A stretch of DNA of 61,914 nt from Planctomycetota bacterium. GTDB lineage: Bacteria; Planctomycetota; Phycisphaerae; SM23-33. The DNA is taken from the NCBI GenBank assembly GCA_024275995.1, contig JAJRYB010000022.1:1-61914 (forward strand). Reading direction: 5' to 3'. Both the position numbers and the translations under genes were made by a program. Positions 49,980-59,917 of the stretch are shown here, piece by piece. The notes under the pieces are model-generated. The model was not told the origin of the DNA. It ran no database searches and saw only the letters and a program-made list of their open reading frames with translations. How positions within the stretch are numbered: the stretch's first letter is position 1; each line of letters starts with the position of its first letter.

Positions 49980-52259
49980 ATGAAACCGACCACCGTCATA
50001 TTCCTGGGTGTCCTGCTGCTCGCGTGCATCGCGCTGGTCGTGGTGCGCAACGTGGACTGGAACAAATCCGAGGATACGAAAATCGTCGTGGGCAGGAAGC
50101 TCGTGTTCTCCGCCGCTCCCGCCAATCCGGTTAGCCTGGACGTTATCGCTGTCGACGGCGATACGCTGTCATTCGTGAAGGAAGGCGATTCGTGGCGGAT
50201 CATCGAACCGATCCGCGCCAAGGCGGTCGGATACAAGGTCGAGGAGGTAACCGGGGCACTGAAAGACCTGAAGTACGAGCGGGTATTCAGCCGGGACGAG
50301 GAGGACGCCCCCGCCGCCGGGCAGACCGGGCTGGATAAACCGCTTTGGACGCTGGTGCTGATCGACGGGGAAAACAAACGCTTCACGCTGCTGGTGGGCA
50401 AGTCCGTGCCGCTGAGCGGGGGCGAAAAAACTTACGTCAGGCCGGCCGGCAGCCCCCTGACCTATGTCGTCGCGAAGGATTTCGCCGCACACCTGTCCAG
50501 GCCGATGCGGGAATACCGCGAGAAGAAACTGCTGGATATCGACGCGAACAAAGTCATCCGCGTAAAGATCGATGGATACGAAAAAATCGAGCTGCTCAAG
50601 GGCATGAACGACAAGTGGGGCCTGATCTCTCCGAACGCCCGCGCCGACGGGAAGAAAGTCGACAAGCTGCTGCGAAGTGTTCTCGACCTGAAGGCTGAGG
50701 AGTTCATAACGGACAAGCCAGGAAAACTCAGCCTGTACGGTTTGGACAAGCCGCTGCTTACGATTGACCTCTGGCTGCAACCTGCGCCCGCGCCCTCGGC
50801 CGCGGCGTCCATGCCGATAAAAGAGGAGCGCACGAACTTTTCGCTGCTGCTCGGCGGACGTGCGAGCGGGACAGACAGTGTTTTCGCGAAGATTGCCCAC
50901 CAGCCAACCGTTTTCACGGTCAAGCGGTCCGTCATGGACAGGTTGCAGCCAAGGACTATCGACCTTCGCGACAGGCACGTCGTGAGGTTCGAACAGAGCA
51001 ACGTTAACCGGATCGAAATCGAGATCGGAGATCGACGGGCAAACCTCGTGAAGAAAGACGGCCGGTGGCGCATGCTCTCGCCACAAAAAGGTGCGGCTAA
51101 CGAACCTGCCGTCCTGTCCCTGCTGCGGAAGATCTCGAACCTCAAGGCTGCCAACTTCCGCGACGATGCGCTTGCGGCGAAGGTCTACCGGCTGGATGAG
51201 CCGCGGGGAAAGATCACGCTGCATGAACTCGGAAGGAACAGACCTCTCACGCTGCTGATAGGTGCGTCGAGTCTCAAGGGCGAGATGGTCGGCCTGCGGA
51301 CCACGACGGATAAAGCGGTCGCCGTCGCGGCGGTATCGGATGTCAAGGACCTGCTGGCCGATCCGGTCACCTATTGGGACGCGACGATCCTCAAGCTCGA
51401 CGCGGACGCGAAGATCGCCGCCATGACGCTCAGTCGCCCGGACAACACGTTCTCGCTGGCAAGGAAGGACGATAAGTGGACGCTGAGTTCGCCGCTGGTT
51501 GCAGCGGCGGATTCCGAAGCGGCCGACAGAATCGCCGATATGCTTCGCGGTCTTCTGGCGAATAAAATCGTCTACCTCGGTCCGAAGGTTCCGGACAAGT
51601 ACGCCAGGTCGCCCGCCCTGATCGAGATAGCGATGACGGTACAGACCCCCCGGCAGAGGCCGCAGACGACTCCGGCGACCACATCCGCACCAAGGGCGAA
51701 GATCGACACCTATAAAATCCTGATCGCGAAATTCGGCGATAAGTCGTATTGTTGGATTCCCGGCGGCAGGACCGTCGCCGTCGGCGAGTTTTCATCGGAC
51801 CTCTACCAGACGCTGATCGCGGAACTGCGGAACCGGAAAGTGCTGTCGTTCGACCCGGAAAATATCGAGAGTTTCCGCATCGTCTCAGGCAAAGATACGT
51901 TCGAAATTCGCCGCCGGGAGCAGGGCGAGTGGCGATGCGCTGGTGAGCCTGACGTAGCCATCGATCCGGAGAAGGTCGCCGATTATCTGAAAGGCCTGAC
52001 CAGGACGACCGCCCGCAGGTTCGTCAGCCACGACGACGACGACGCGAAAGCGAAAAAGTACGCCTTCGACAAGCCGATGTTCCTGATCGAGCTGACGTCG
52101 AAATCCGGCGAGACGCTTCGCCTTGTCGTTTCGCACGAGCCTGCGAAGGAGATGGAAAACCGCTACGCCGTCTCCAGCGGCGCAGCCGGGGTGTTCATGC
52201 TTCCCGCCTCGGCGATTCCGGAGCTTTCCCGCACGTTGGGCGACTTCAAGGTCCGCTGA
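49980..52259 (+). CDS. DUF4340 domain-containing protein
   Basis: 759 aa. A single N-terminal membrane anchor or signal (TTVIFLGVLLLACIALVVV) is followed by repeated DUF4340 modules: SWRIIEPIRAKAVGYKVEEV, NDKWGLISPNARADGKKVDK, DGRWRMLSPQKGAANEPAV, DDKWTLSSPLVAAADSEAAD and QGEWRCAGEPDVAIDPEKVA. The W-R/T-L-x-x-P pattern recurs about five times. DUF4340 proteins regularly follow GldG-like genes, as here (60 nt gap, A-rich). The protein is periplasmic; its function is unknown, though it probably belongs to the ABC system. Confidence 0.9.
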   Translation: MKPTTVIFLGVLLLACIALVVVRNVDWNKSEDTKIVVGRKLVFSAAPANPVSLDVIAVDGDTLSFVKEGDSWRIIEPIRAKAVGYKVEEVTGALKDLKYERVFSRDEEDAPAAGQTGLDKPLWTLVLIDGENKRFTLLVGKSVPLSGGEKTYVRPAGSPLTYVVAKDFAAHLSRPMREYREKKLLDIDANKVIRVKIDGYEKIELLKGMNDKWGLISPNARADGKKVDKLLRSVLDLKAEEFITDKPGKLSLYGLDKPLLTIDLWLQPAPAPSAAASMPIKEERTNFSLLLGGRASGTDSVFAKIAHQPTVFTVKRSVMDRLQPRTIDLRDRHVVRFEQSNVNRIEIEIGDRRANLVKKDGRWRMLSPQKGAANEPAVLSLLRKISNLKAANFRDDALAAKVYRLDEPRGKITLHELGRNRPLTLLIGASSLKGEMVGLRTTTDKAVAVAAVSDVKDLLADPVTYWDATILKLDADAKIAAMTLSRPDNTFSLARKDDKWTLSSPLVAAADSEAADRIADMLRGLLANKIVYLGPKVPDKYARSPALIEIAMTVQTPRQRPQTTPATTSAPRAKIDTYKILIAKFGDKSYCWIPGGRTVAVGEFSSDLYQTLIAELRNRKVLSFDPENIESFRIVSGKDTFEIRRREQGEWRCAGEPDVAIDPEKVADYLKGLTRTTARRFVSHDDDDAKAKKYAFDKPMFLIELTSKSGETLRLVVSHEPAKEMENRYAVSSGAAGVFMLPASAIPELSRTLGDFKVR

Positions 52260-52377
52260 CGAAATATCGCGTTGCTGCTCGAACGCGACGAAAAAGCTTT
52301 CCTGCGCGATCGCCTGTGGTATCATGAGTACGTGGGCGGTTTTTCCGCCTGGGCATGAAATTCGCAGGAGAAATCAC

Positions 52378-53466
52378 ATGAACAAACGTGCCTCGACTGC
52401 AGTAATAATCCTGGGGGTCGCCTTGGCGATCCTGCCGAAGAGCGTCCCAGCGGCACCGCTGACGGAGGAAAAGGTCGCCACCCTCGCCAGGCAGATGGAA
52501 ACGGACGCGAAGGCATGGTTTCGCGAAAAGAAGGTGGAAAGCTCCGTCCATGCCGAGCTGAAATCCGCCAGGTACGACGACGCCACGGTCCAGGCCATCG
52601 AGAAAGAGTTGGCAAAACCGCGAAAGTCGGATATTTCGCTCTACATAGCGGTGCAATTTTTTCGCCCGTTCCTGATGGCGAAAACCGAGATAATTCGCAA
52701 GGCCCTTCCGCTCGTCAAGAATACTCATTCAAAATACAATCGCTACCGCACGCTCAGGCGGCTATCAAAATCCGCAGGAGCGAGATTAAAAATTCCTCCG
52801 CTGCGACCGGGGCTTTCCGCCGAGGCGCGTCTGAGACAGGTTGCCACTATCCAGTCGCTGCGCGAGAAGAAACGGGCGAGGGAGTTCCCCGTCAAGCAGT
52901 ACAACGCGCTGGTCTACCACATCGAGAAAATCTATCGTCAACTCCAGGTGCTTGCGGATACACCCGAGCAGGACGAAGAAATCGTAGCCGCACTCTCCAA
53001 GGCGTTATCGGCCCGTAGATTAATCTTCAAGGACATCCTCGCGTCGCTGCGTGCGGCGTCACCGAAAATGAATGTGAAACGCGCGTCGAAACTCTATGAA
53101 CAAATCCTCCCGGCCGCCAACAAGCTTCGCTACGAGAGACTGCTGCTCGAAAATCGAGGGGACGTGCGGATCACTCCAACTGGAACCAGCCGGCACAAAA
53201 GTGCAACAACCTACGTCGGTATCGAACTGCTCGAGTTGGTGAACCTTCTCGCGCCGCCCGCGCGACAGCCGGCGATGAAAGTTCCAAGCTTTTCGGAAGT
53301 CTGGGGGTGGGGTACTCTGCAAAGCGCCAAAAAACATCTTCGTGCCGGAAGGAAAAGTGCTGCGGCCAGGCTGATCAACGACGTTCTAAGGAGGGGAAGT
53401 TCGCAAATACCTTCCGGTTCTCCCGTTCGCGCGGAGGCCCGGAAACTGCTGAAGATGGCCCAGTGA
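52378..53466 (+). CDS. Secreted protein of unknown function
   Basis: 362 aa. ATG 52378 follows CAGGAG at 7 nt; an earlier frame start at 52123 overlaps the DUF4340 gene and is rejected. Signal peptide STAVIILGVALAILPKSVPA. The mature protein is predominantly alpha-helical and basic (LRRLSKSAGARLKIPPLRP, LIFKDILASLRAASPKMN) with no motif I recognise. Transcribed in the same direction as the preceding ABC operon and as aroDE; 118 bp separates it from the DUF4340 gene. Confidence 0.7.
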   Translation: MNKRASTAVIILGVALAILPKSVPAAPLTEEKVATLARQMETDAKAWFREKKVESSVHAELKSARYDDATVQAIEKELAKPRKSDISLYIAVQFFRPFLMAKTEIIRKALPLVKNTHSKYNRYRTLRRLSKSAGARLKIPPLRPGLSAEARLRQVATIQSLREKKRAREFPVKQYNALVYHIEKIYRQLQVLADTPEQDEEIVAALSKALSARRLIFKDILASLRAASPKMNVKRASKLYEQILPAANKLRYERLLLENRGDVRITPTGTSRHKSATTYVGIELLELVNLLAPPARQPAMKVPSFSEVWGWGTLQSAKKHLRAGRKSAAARLINDVLRRGSSQIPSGSPVRAEARKLLKMAQ

Positions 53467-53524
53467 CGCCCAAACCGGCGTGCCCTTCGTTCATTACGTT
53501 ACCTGCAAGGGGCTTATTATCTAA

Positions 53525-55063
53525 ATGGGTCCACGACGTCACGCAACAAAACTGATATGCCCGTTGACCTCGGCGAGCCCCTCGGAGATGCTCGCCGAGA
53601 TGCGCCGCGCCAACGACGCCGGGTCCGATACCGTCGAGTGCCGCCTGGACTTTCTGCGCGACCTCCCAAGCGAAAAGGACCTGCAAACCATCTTCGGCGG
53701 CTCGCAGGGGGAACTCATCGCCACGCTTCGCCCCGTTCGCCAAGGAGGGCGCTACGACGGCGACGAAGGGCAACGACTCGACATCCTCCGCAAGTGCGCA
53801 CAGATGGGCGCGCGGTACGTTGACATCGAGATCGACGTCCCCCGCCAAGACTGGCCGGACGCTGAGATCATTCTTTCGCACCATGATTTCGAGCGTTGCC
53901 CGGTTGACCTGGATGATATCCTGCAACGGATGGAGGCTTCGGACGCCGCGGTCAACAAGGTGGCATTCGCCGCCAACGGACCGGAAGACGCCTTTCGCGC
54001 CCTGGATTTCATTCGCGCTTCGCAAAAACCGGCGATGGCGATGGCGATGGGCGAAGCGGGCGTCCCCAGCCGGATTCTCGCCGGAAAGTTCGGCGCGTTC
54101 GGAACGTTCGCGTCGCTGGACGAGAAATCCTCTTCCGCACCGGGGCAATTGACGATCGACGAAATGAAGAATCTTTATCGCTGGGACGAAATCGGCCCGG
54201 AAACGTTTGTCTGCGGCGTTGTGGGCTGCCCCGTCGCACACTCGATGAGCCCGGCGATTCACAACGCAGCCTTCGCTACGACGAATATCGACGGCGTTTA
54301 CGTGCCTCTTCTCGCCCACGGCGGCGAGGACGGCGAGAAAAACTTCCGCCGATTCATGGACGCCCTTCTCGCCCGGAAGTGGATGAACTGGCGAGGTCTG
54401 AGCGTTACGCTGCCGCACAAGGAACACGCCCTGGCATACCTCGATAAACGCAATTGCGACGCGCTGGCGATAAAGATCGGCGCTATCAACACGATTACAT
54501 TCGAGACGGACGCCGCACCGCGCGGAGACAATACGGATTACGCCGCGGCGATAGAGTGCCTCTGCCGGTCCATGTCGATTGATCGAGCCAACCTCGCCGG
54601 CAGTCGCGTTGCCGTTCTCGGCGCCGGAGGGGTCGCACGCTCCATCGTCGCTGGGCTGGCGCACTGCGGCGCGGAAGTTACGATCTACAATCGCACCGTT
54701 TCCCGCTCCGAAACGCTCGCGACGGAATTCGCCTGCGGCTGGGGACCGCTCGACGAGGCGGTGCGCTTCGACGGCGAAATTATCGTCAACTGCACCTCCG
54801 TCGGGATGTCGCCAAACGTGGACGCCTCGCCGCTGGAGAGCATACCCCACTCGGTGAAGGTGGTGTTCGATACGATCTACAACCCCCTCGATACCCGTTT
54901 ACTGCAGGCAGCGCGCGACGCGGGATGCGCTATCGTCACGGGCCTGGATATGTTCGTCAACCAGGCGGCGGCGCAATTTGAGTTATGGACCGGAATCGAC
55001 GCGCCCATCGACGTCATGCGAAATGTCGTCATGGAGAAACTCTCCGAAAAGGACGAATGTTAA
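53525..55063 (+). CDS. aroDE: Bifunctional 3-dehydroquinate dehydratase / shikimate dehydrogenase
   Basis: 512 aa fusion carrying out two consecutive shikimate-pathway steps. Residues 1-225 form a type I dehydroquinase: ECRLDFLRDL, catalytic His120 in LSHHDF and Schiff-base Lys145 in AAVNKVAFAA. Residues 228-512 form shikimate dehydrogenase: GCPVAHSMSPAIHN, catalytic Lys299 in SVTLPHKE, Asp338 in GDNTDY and the NADP site VAVLGAGGVARSIV. The same domain order occurs in plants and is known in several planctomycetes and chlamydiae; most bacteria keep aroD and aroE apart. All catalytic residues are present in both halves. The nitrilase gene starts directly at its stop. Confidence 0.95.
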   Translation: MGPRRHATKLICPLTSASPSEMLAEMRRANDAGSDTVECRLDFLRDLPSEKDLQTIFGGSQGELIATLRPVRQGGRYDGDEGQRLDILRKCAQMGARYVDIEIDVPRQDWPDAEIILSHHDFERCPVDLDDILQRMEASDAAVNKVAFAANGPEDAFRALDFIRASQKPAMAMAMGEAGVPSRILAGKFGAFGTFASLDEKSSSAPGQLTIDEMKNLYRWDEIGPETFVCGVVGCPVAHSMSPAIHNAAFATTNIDGVYVPLLAHGGEDGEKNFRRFMDALLARKWMNWRGLSVTLPHKEHALAYLDKRNCDALAIKIGAINTITFETDAAPRGDNTDYAAAIECLCRSMSIDRANLAGSRVAVLGAGGVARSIVAGLAHCGAEVTIYNRTVSRSETLATEFACGWGPLDEAVRFDGEIIVNCTSVGMSPNVDASPLESIPHSVKVVFDTIYNPLDTRLLQAARDAGCAIVTGLDMFVNQAAAQFELWTGIDAPIDVMRNVVMEKLSEKDEC

Positions 55064-55906
55064 GTGCCCAAACACAGTTTGCGAATTGCGACATGCCAGT
55101 TTTCCGAGAGCTTCCAACCCAGGCGCAACGCCGCGATAATCCGGAGGTACATCGCCGAGGCGAAACGACGGCGCGCCGAGGTCGTGCATTTCCACGAATG
55201 CTCCCTGAGCGGATACGGCGGGAAGGTCGGTGAGAACGATTACGATTGGCCTGCGCTGCGCGAGGCGACCGAGAGCGTCCTCGACGAGGCGGGGCGCAGG
55301 CGGATATGGGTGATTCTCGGAAGTTCGCATCCGTTGAGGAAACCCCACAAGCCACACAACAGCCTGTACCTGATCAATCCGCAGGGTAAAATCGTCGACC
55401 GTTACGACAAGAGGTTCTGCACCGACGGCGACCTGCAAATTTACACGCCGGGCGACCACTTCGTAACGTTCCGGATCAACGGGATAAAGTGCGGCCTGCT
55501 GATCTGCTTCGACGTGCGATTCCCGGAACTCTACCGAGAGCTGTACAAGCTGGGCGTGAAGGTGATCTTCCAGAGCTTCCACAACGGCCGCATGGACGGA
55601 CCGGGCATCCACGAGCACATCATGCGCCAGACCATCCAGGCGCACGCCGGCATTAACGCGATGTGGATCTCGGCGAACAACAGTTCGGCGTACTACTCCC
55701 GCTGGCCTAGCGTGTTCGTTACGCCCGATGGCAAAATCGTCGGCCAATTGTCCCGCAACCGTGCCGGGCTCATGGTGAACACCGTCGATCCACAAAAACC
55801 CTACTACGATGCCGGCGCGAAGTATCGCGATCTGGCCATCCGCGGAAAACTGCACAACGGAACGCTCGTAAGCGACCGGCGCAGTAAAGACCGCAAAAAA
55901 CTGTAA
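55064..55906 (+). CDS. Carbon-nitrogen hydrolase (nitrilase superfamily)
   Basis: 280 aa, GTG start abutting the aroDE TAA stop. The catalytic triad is intact: Glu45 in [10 protein letters not shown], Lys116 in [10 protein letters not shown] and Cys148 in [12 protein letters not shown]. Length fits single-domain amidases/nitrilases of the superfamily such as N-carbamoyl or omega-amidase types. The substrate cannot be set from sequence. Its tight coupling to aroDE suggests co-expression, but no shikimate-related role is known for the family. Confidence 0.9.
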   Translation: MPKHSLRIATCQFSESFQPRRNAAIIRRYIAEAKRRRAEVVHFHECSLSGYGGKVGENDYDWPALREATESVLDEAGRRRIWVILGSSHPLRKPHKPHNSLYLINPQGKIVDRYDKRFCTDGDLQIYTPGDHFVTFRINGIKCGLLICFDVRFPELYRELYKLGVKVIFQSFHNGRMDGPGIHEHIMRQTIQAHAGINAMWISANNSSAYYSRWPSVFVTPDGKIVGQLSRNRAGLMVNTVDPQKPYYDAGAKYRDLAIRGKLHNGTLVSDRRSKDRKKL

Positions 55907-55942
55907 TCGGTCCCCCGCCTGCTTCACCGCCCGTCTTGCTCC

Positions 55943-55970
55943 TTGCTCCAAGCGTGTAAAGTCTTACAAT
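55943..55970 (+). promoter_or_regulatory. Possible argG promoter
   Basis: TTGCTC at 55943-55948, a 16-nt spacer and TACAAT at 55965-55970, about 30 nt before ATG 56001. The -35 is a 4 of 6 match, and the -10 is strong. Confidence 0.5.
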
Positions 55971-56000
55971 GTCTTTTTCGCGGGGTATCAGGAGCGATTC

Positions 56001-57206
56001 ATGGCGAAGAAGATGAAAAAGATCGTGCTGGCGTATTCTGGCGGGCTTGACACATCGGTGATCCTTCCATGGCTGAAGGAAAAGTATAATTGCGAGGTGA
56101 TCGCCTACGCCGCGGACGTCGGGCAGGGCGCCGGCGAGCTGGACGGTATCAAGGAAAAGGCTATCGCCAGCGGCGCGTCACGTTGTGTCGTCGACGATCT
56201 GCGCAAGGAGTTCGCCGAGCAGTATTGTTTCCGGATGCTCAAGGCGTCGGCCATCTACGAACAACTCTACCTGCTGGGCACATCTATCGCCCGCCCTCTC
56301 ATCGCCAGGGGACAGGTAGACTGCGCCCGGAAATATAAAGCCGACGCCGTGGCACACGGCGCGACGGGAAAGGGCAACGACCAGGTCCGTTTCGAGCTTA
56401 CGTTCATGGCCCTTGCGCCGAAACTCAAGATCATCGCGCCGTGGAAAGACGCTTCCTTTGAGCTGAGAAGCCGAGAGGCTGCTATCGAATACGCCAAGGC
56501 GCGAAAAATTCCGATCCCCGTCAGCAGGAAGAAGATATATTCGCGTGATCGCAACCTGTGGCACATTTCCCACGAGGGCGCGGACCTCGAGGACCCCTCC
56601 AACGAGCCGCGGGACGAGTTGTGGGTGATGAGCCGGCCTGTCTCGAAGGCGCCGGACAAGCCCGCATACGTTCAAATCGACTTCAAAAAAGGCGTTCCGG
56701 TAGCGATGGACGGCGTGAGGCTCGCAGGGCACGAGCTGATCGCCCGCCTGAACGCCGTAGGAGGAAAGCACGCCGTCGGGCAGGTGGACCTGGTCGAGAA
56801 TCGCCTGGTTGGTATCAAGTCGCGCGGCGCGTACGAAACACCCGGCGGGACGATACTTTTCGAGGCGCACCGCGCGTTGGAGAGCATCACACTCGACCGC
56901 GACACGATGCACTACAAGCAACAGATCGCGCTGAAGTACGCGGAAATGGTCTACAACGGCCTGTGGTTCTGCCCGCTGCGGAAAGCGCTGGACGCCTTCG
57001 TCGACGAAACGCAGAAGAATGTTACCGGATCGGTCCGAGTCAAATGTTTCAAGGGCCGGGCGACGACTGCATCCGTAACGAGCCCCAAGAGCCTGTACTC
57101 GGACGCCCTGGCGAGTTTCACCATGGGCGAAGAATACACTCCCTCCGACGCGACGGGCTTCATCAAGCTGTTCGGGCTTCAGATGAAAGGCCGGGGCAAG
57201 GAATAG
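56001..57206 (+). CDS. argG: Argininosuccinate synthase
   Basis: 401 aa. Joins citrulline and aspartate with ATP in arginine synthesis. ATP pyrophosphatase loop [16 protein letters not shown] (residues 8-23), then [19 protein letters not shown], the citrulline/aspartate-binding [20 protein letters not shown] and [19 protein letters not shown]. The C-terminal tetramer region GYTGSVRVK-like is complete. Own promoter and a CAGGAG SD. It is a monocistronic start after a 94-bp gap; the next gene follows by 21 nt. Confidence 0.97.
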   Translation: MAKKMKKIVLAYSGGLDTSVILPWLKEKYNCEVIAYAADVGQGAGELDGIKEKAIASGASRCVVDDLRKEFAEQYCFRMLKASAIYEQLYLLGTSIARPLIARGQVDCARKYKADAVAHGATGKGNDQVRFELTFMALAPKLKIIAPWKDASFELRSREAAIEYAKARKIPIPVSRKKIYSRDRNLWHISHEGADLEDPSNEPRDELWVMSRPVSKAPDKPAYVQIDFKKGVPVAMDGVRLAGHELIARLNAVGGKHAVGQVDLVENRLVGIKSRGAYETPGGTILFEAHRALESITLDRDTMHYKQQIALKYAEMVYNGLWFCPLRKALDAFVDETQKNVTGSVRVKCFKGRATTASVTSPKSLYSDALASFTMGEEYTPSDATGFIKLFGLQMKGRGKE

Positions 57207-57227
57207 GCCGCCGGAAAGGAAGACGAC

Positions 57228-58613
57228 ATGAAACACGTTTCGATTTCCCTCACAGCAATTCTCATCCTCTCCGCGGTGGCTTTCGGCGGGAAGGGCTACC
57301 TCCTGTCGAAGAGGCCCGTGTTCCATGCGGGCGACGTTGCCGTCGTCGAATCGTTCGACAGGAGCGTTATGGAAGGCGTGACGCCGGACAGTAAGACGGT
57401 CCAGTCCAAAACGGACGTCAAGAAACTCCGCGCCGTCTGCGAGGTGCTCAAGACCGACGCCGACGGAACAATCCTGGAGTTTCGCACGAAGATAACGTCT
57501 CTCTTGCGAAAGATCACCGCCGCCTCAAGCGGACGCAAGCCCATCATCAGGAAGATGGAACTTGCTGACATTTACGTGACTTTCCGCAGGAAAGAGGGCA
57601 AATACCGCGCCGATACGACGAGTGTTCGCGCCGCCGGAGGGCTTACGGCGTCACAGGTCTACACACTCAAGGATTTCCTCGATAATTACGAGTCGTTCCC
57701 GACGTATCCCGAGAAAGACGCCCCGCTTCTGCCGACAGGCCCCATCGCCGTCGGGCAGACATGGAAACCCACGCAGGCGAAGATGGACGCGTGGGGTAAA
57801 TTGAACCCCAGCGTCAAGGAGATGAACGGACAAGCCGCCGCTGCCGAGTTCCGCCTGGAATCCGTAGAGAACGACCTGGCGACGATCGCCGGAAAGCTCG
57901 AGCTGACGGCAACACTGGGCGATCAGAACGTAAAAATGACGCCCGATCTCAGCGCAAAAATCGACCTCGGGTCAGGCCATTGGAAGCGGCGCGCCATGAA
58001 ACTGCGATTCTCGGTCAAGACGCCGGAAATAACCATGACGTTCGATTTTCAGAAGAAACTGGAAGCCGTTTTTCGAAAAGGCAAGGGCAAGGTATCCGTA
58101 TTACCGGAAAAACTCCACGATATCGGATGGAAGTCGCCCGGCGAGGATCGCAACAGCTACAAGGATCCCGCCAACGGTTTCAGCCTCGACATACCCAAAG
58201 GCTCCCAGGCCGGGCCGGTCCAGCCCAACAACCCGACGGTTGCAAAATTCCGCACACCCGACGGTGTGAGCGTCGCCGTTACACGGGTCAAGCTTCCGGT
58301 CCCGATGGACGTTGAAGATTTTATTCCAAGCATTCTCAAGGGTATGAAAAAGAACATGCCCACCTATGCGCTCTCAAAGCGGACTTCCCTGTCGCTTTCG
58401 GGCAACGTCCCGGCGATGCTGCTGGACGCCCTGAGCAAGAAAGCCGCCGTAAGGATGTTCACGGTCTTAGCGGTTGCCGGGGAGAACCTGCTGAGTGTCA
58501 CGTCCGGAAGCCCGGCGGGCAATGATAAGCTCGTGGAGCAGGCTCGCAAAATCGCCCTGACACTCCGCGTGTTCAAGCCCGTTCGCAAGGCTCTCCCGGC
58601 AGGCGAAAAGTGA
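57228..58613 (+). CDS. Secreted protein of unknown function
   Basis: 461 aa. GGAAG SD, then a signal peptide (ISLTAILILSAVAFGGKGY). The middle region has beta-rich sequence with TVQSKTDVKKLRAVCEVL and GQTWKPTQAKMDAWGKLNP. The C-terminal third (from NSYKDPANGFSLDIPKGSQA, about residue 310) looks like a DUF1795/PsbP-like fold. No catalytic motif. It follows argG by 21 nt, which suggests shared transcription without implying shared function. Confidence 0.7.
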   Translation: MKHVSISLTAILILSAVAFGGKGYLLSKRPVFHAGDVAVVESFDRSVMEGVTPDSKTVQSKTDVKKLRAVCEVLKTDADGTILEFRTKITSLLRKITAASSGRKPIIRKMELADIYVTFRRKEGKYRADTTSVRAAGGLTASQVYTLKDFLDNYESFPTYPEKDAPLLPTGPIAVGQTWKPTQAKMDAWGKLNPSVKEMNGQAAAAEFRLESVENDLATIAGKLELTATLGDQNVKMTPDLSAKIDLGSGHWKRRAMKLRFSVKTPEITMTFDFQKKLEAVFRKGKGKVSVLPEKLHDIGWKSPGEDRNSYKDPANGFSLDIPKGSQAGPVQPNNPTVAKFRTPDGVSVAVTRVKLPVPMDVEDFIPSILKGMKKNMPTYALSKRTSLSLSGNVPAMLLDALSKKAAVRMFTVLAVAGENLLSVTSGSPAGNDKLVEQARKIALTLRVFKPVRKALPAGEK

Positions 58614-58628
58614 CCGTTTCAGCGTGCC

Positions 58629-58657
58629 TTGCATTTATTCCGGGCCCGTGATAGGGT
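58629..58657 (+). promoter_or_regulatory. Sigma-70-type promoter for the prepilin peptidase gene
   Basis: TTGCAT at 58629-58634, a 17-nt spacer and TAGGGT at 58652-58657, about 35 nt before ATG 58694. Confidence 0.5.
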
Positions 58658-58693
58658 CCGCCGCATAGCCACTTTACGAAAGCAAGGGCACTA

Positions 58694-59905
58694 ATGCAGA
58701 TGGACGTGATGTGGGTAATTTTCCTGTTCGCGCTCGGCGCGTGCATCGGCAGCTTCCTGAATGTCGTAATCTACCGCATGCCGCGTGGTCAGAGCATCGT
58801 CTTCCCAGCCAGCCATTGCCCGACCTGCGGGCGGGCGATTCAATGGTACGATAACATCCCCCTGCTGAGTTGGATGCGTCTGAAAGGCAAGTGCCGCTTC
58901 TGCAAGGCGTCGATCAGCCCGCGATATCTGCTCGTCGAGGCGACGACGGCGATCCTCGTAGGCGGCCTGTTCGTGTGCTACTACCTGCTCGACATCCGCG
59001 ACGGCGCAGGAACGTTAAGCCAATCCTGGCCGATGTTCGCCGCGCACGCCGTACTCCTCTGCGCGTTGTTTGCGTGCGCCATCATCGACATCGAACACTG
59101 GATCGTCCCGCTGGAAGTCTGCTGGTTCGCCTCCCTGGTCGGTATCGCCTCGGCCACGGCGGCGCCGCATGGGTGGATGCCACCGGTTTCACCATCTATC
59201 GGCGCTATGAGCCTGGGCGCCGTCGCCGGGCTTGGCATCTCGCTGCTGCTTATGCGATATGGGCTGATCCAGCAGAGTTTCCTCGATGCCGATGAGACGG
59301 CTGTGAACGCCGACAATGAGAAACACGGCAAAAAAAGCAAAAAAGGTAAAAACAGAAAATCCGTCGCCATAACGAAAGACCACGGCGTGAACCCGCGCAC
59401 CGAGGTGCTGCGCGAGCTGATCTTCCTTGCGCCGCCGATCGCGGGGGCGCTGACGGCGTATCTGCTCGTGACCCGCGTCGAGGCCATCGAGAAGGCGTGG
59501 TCTTTTCTGACGGCTTCCGCCATGCACGAAAAATGGTCTTACGCCTCTTACCTCAACGGGTTGCTGTCAGGACTGTTCGGATACCTCCTCGGAGGGGCGC
59601 TGGTCTGGGGCATGCGAATACTCGGCACGCTGGGCTTCGGAAAAGAAGCTATGGGCATGGGCGACGTGCACATCCTTGCCGCCGTCGGGGCGGTGTGCGG
59701 GTGGATCGTACCATCCATCGCCTTCTTCGTAGCGCCTTTTTTCGGCCTGATCTGGGCGATATACCTGCTGCTGGGACGCAACCAGCGGGAGCTGCCTTAC
59801 GGTCCCTGGCTGGCGGCTGCTTCGCTGGCGGTTATGCTGTTTTACGATGGTTTCCGCGAACTGCTCCGACCCTACGGCGTAGCGTTGGGTCTGTTCGCCA
59901 GATAG
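58694..59905 (+). CDS. Prepilin peptidase (type IV leader peptidase, A24)
   Basis: 403 aa inner-membrane aspartic protease that cleaves type IV prepilin and pseudopilin leaders and usually methylates the new N terminus. The N-terminal GACIGSFLNVVIYRMPRGQS precedes the Zn-binding CPTCG...CRFCK pairs (residues about 38-76). The two catalytic Asp sites are IIDIEHWIVPLE and MGMGDVHILAAVGAV. Between the halves sits a strongly basic cytoplasmic insert (HGKKSKKGKNRKS, about residues 210-225) that typical PilD lacks. About eight helices. Longer than usual (about 260-290 aa). No pilin gene is in the window. Confidence 0.93.
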   Translation: MQMDVMWVIFLFALGACIGSFLNVVIYRMPRGQSIVFPASHCPTCGRAIQWYDNIPLLSWMRLKGKCRFCKASISPRYLLVEATTAILVGGLFVCYYLLDIRDGAGTLSQSWPMFAAHAVLLCALFACAIIDIEHWIVPLEVCWFASLVGIASATAAPHGWMPPVSPSIGAMSLGAVAGLGISLLLMRYGLIQQSFLDADETAVNADNEKHGKKSKKGKNRKSVAITKDHGVNPRTEVLRELIFLAPPIAGALTAYLLVTRVEAIEKAWSFLTASAMHEKWSYASYLNGLLSGLFGYLLGGALVWGMRILGTLGFGKEAMGMGDVHILAAVGAVCGWIVPSIAFFVAPFFGLIWAIYLLLGRNQRELPYGPWLAAASLAVMLFYDGFRELLRPYGVALGLFAR

Positions 59906-59917
59906 AAAGGTGGAAAC

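Noticed and set aside
52344-52362. GGCGG-ttttt-CCGCC hairpin as a terminator after the DUF4340 gene
   Set aside because: The stem is only five pairs, the T-run is in the loop, and it lies 20 nt before the next start codon.
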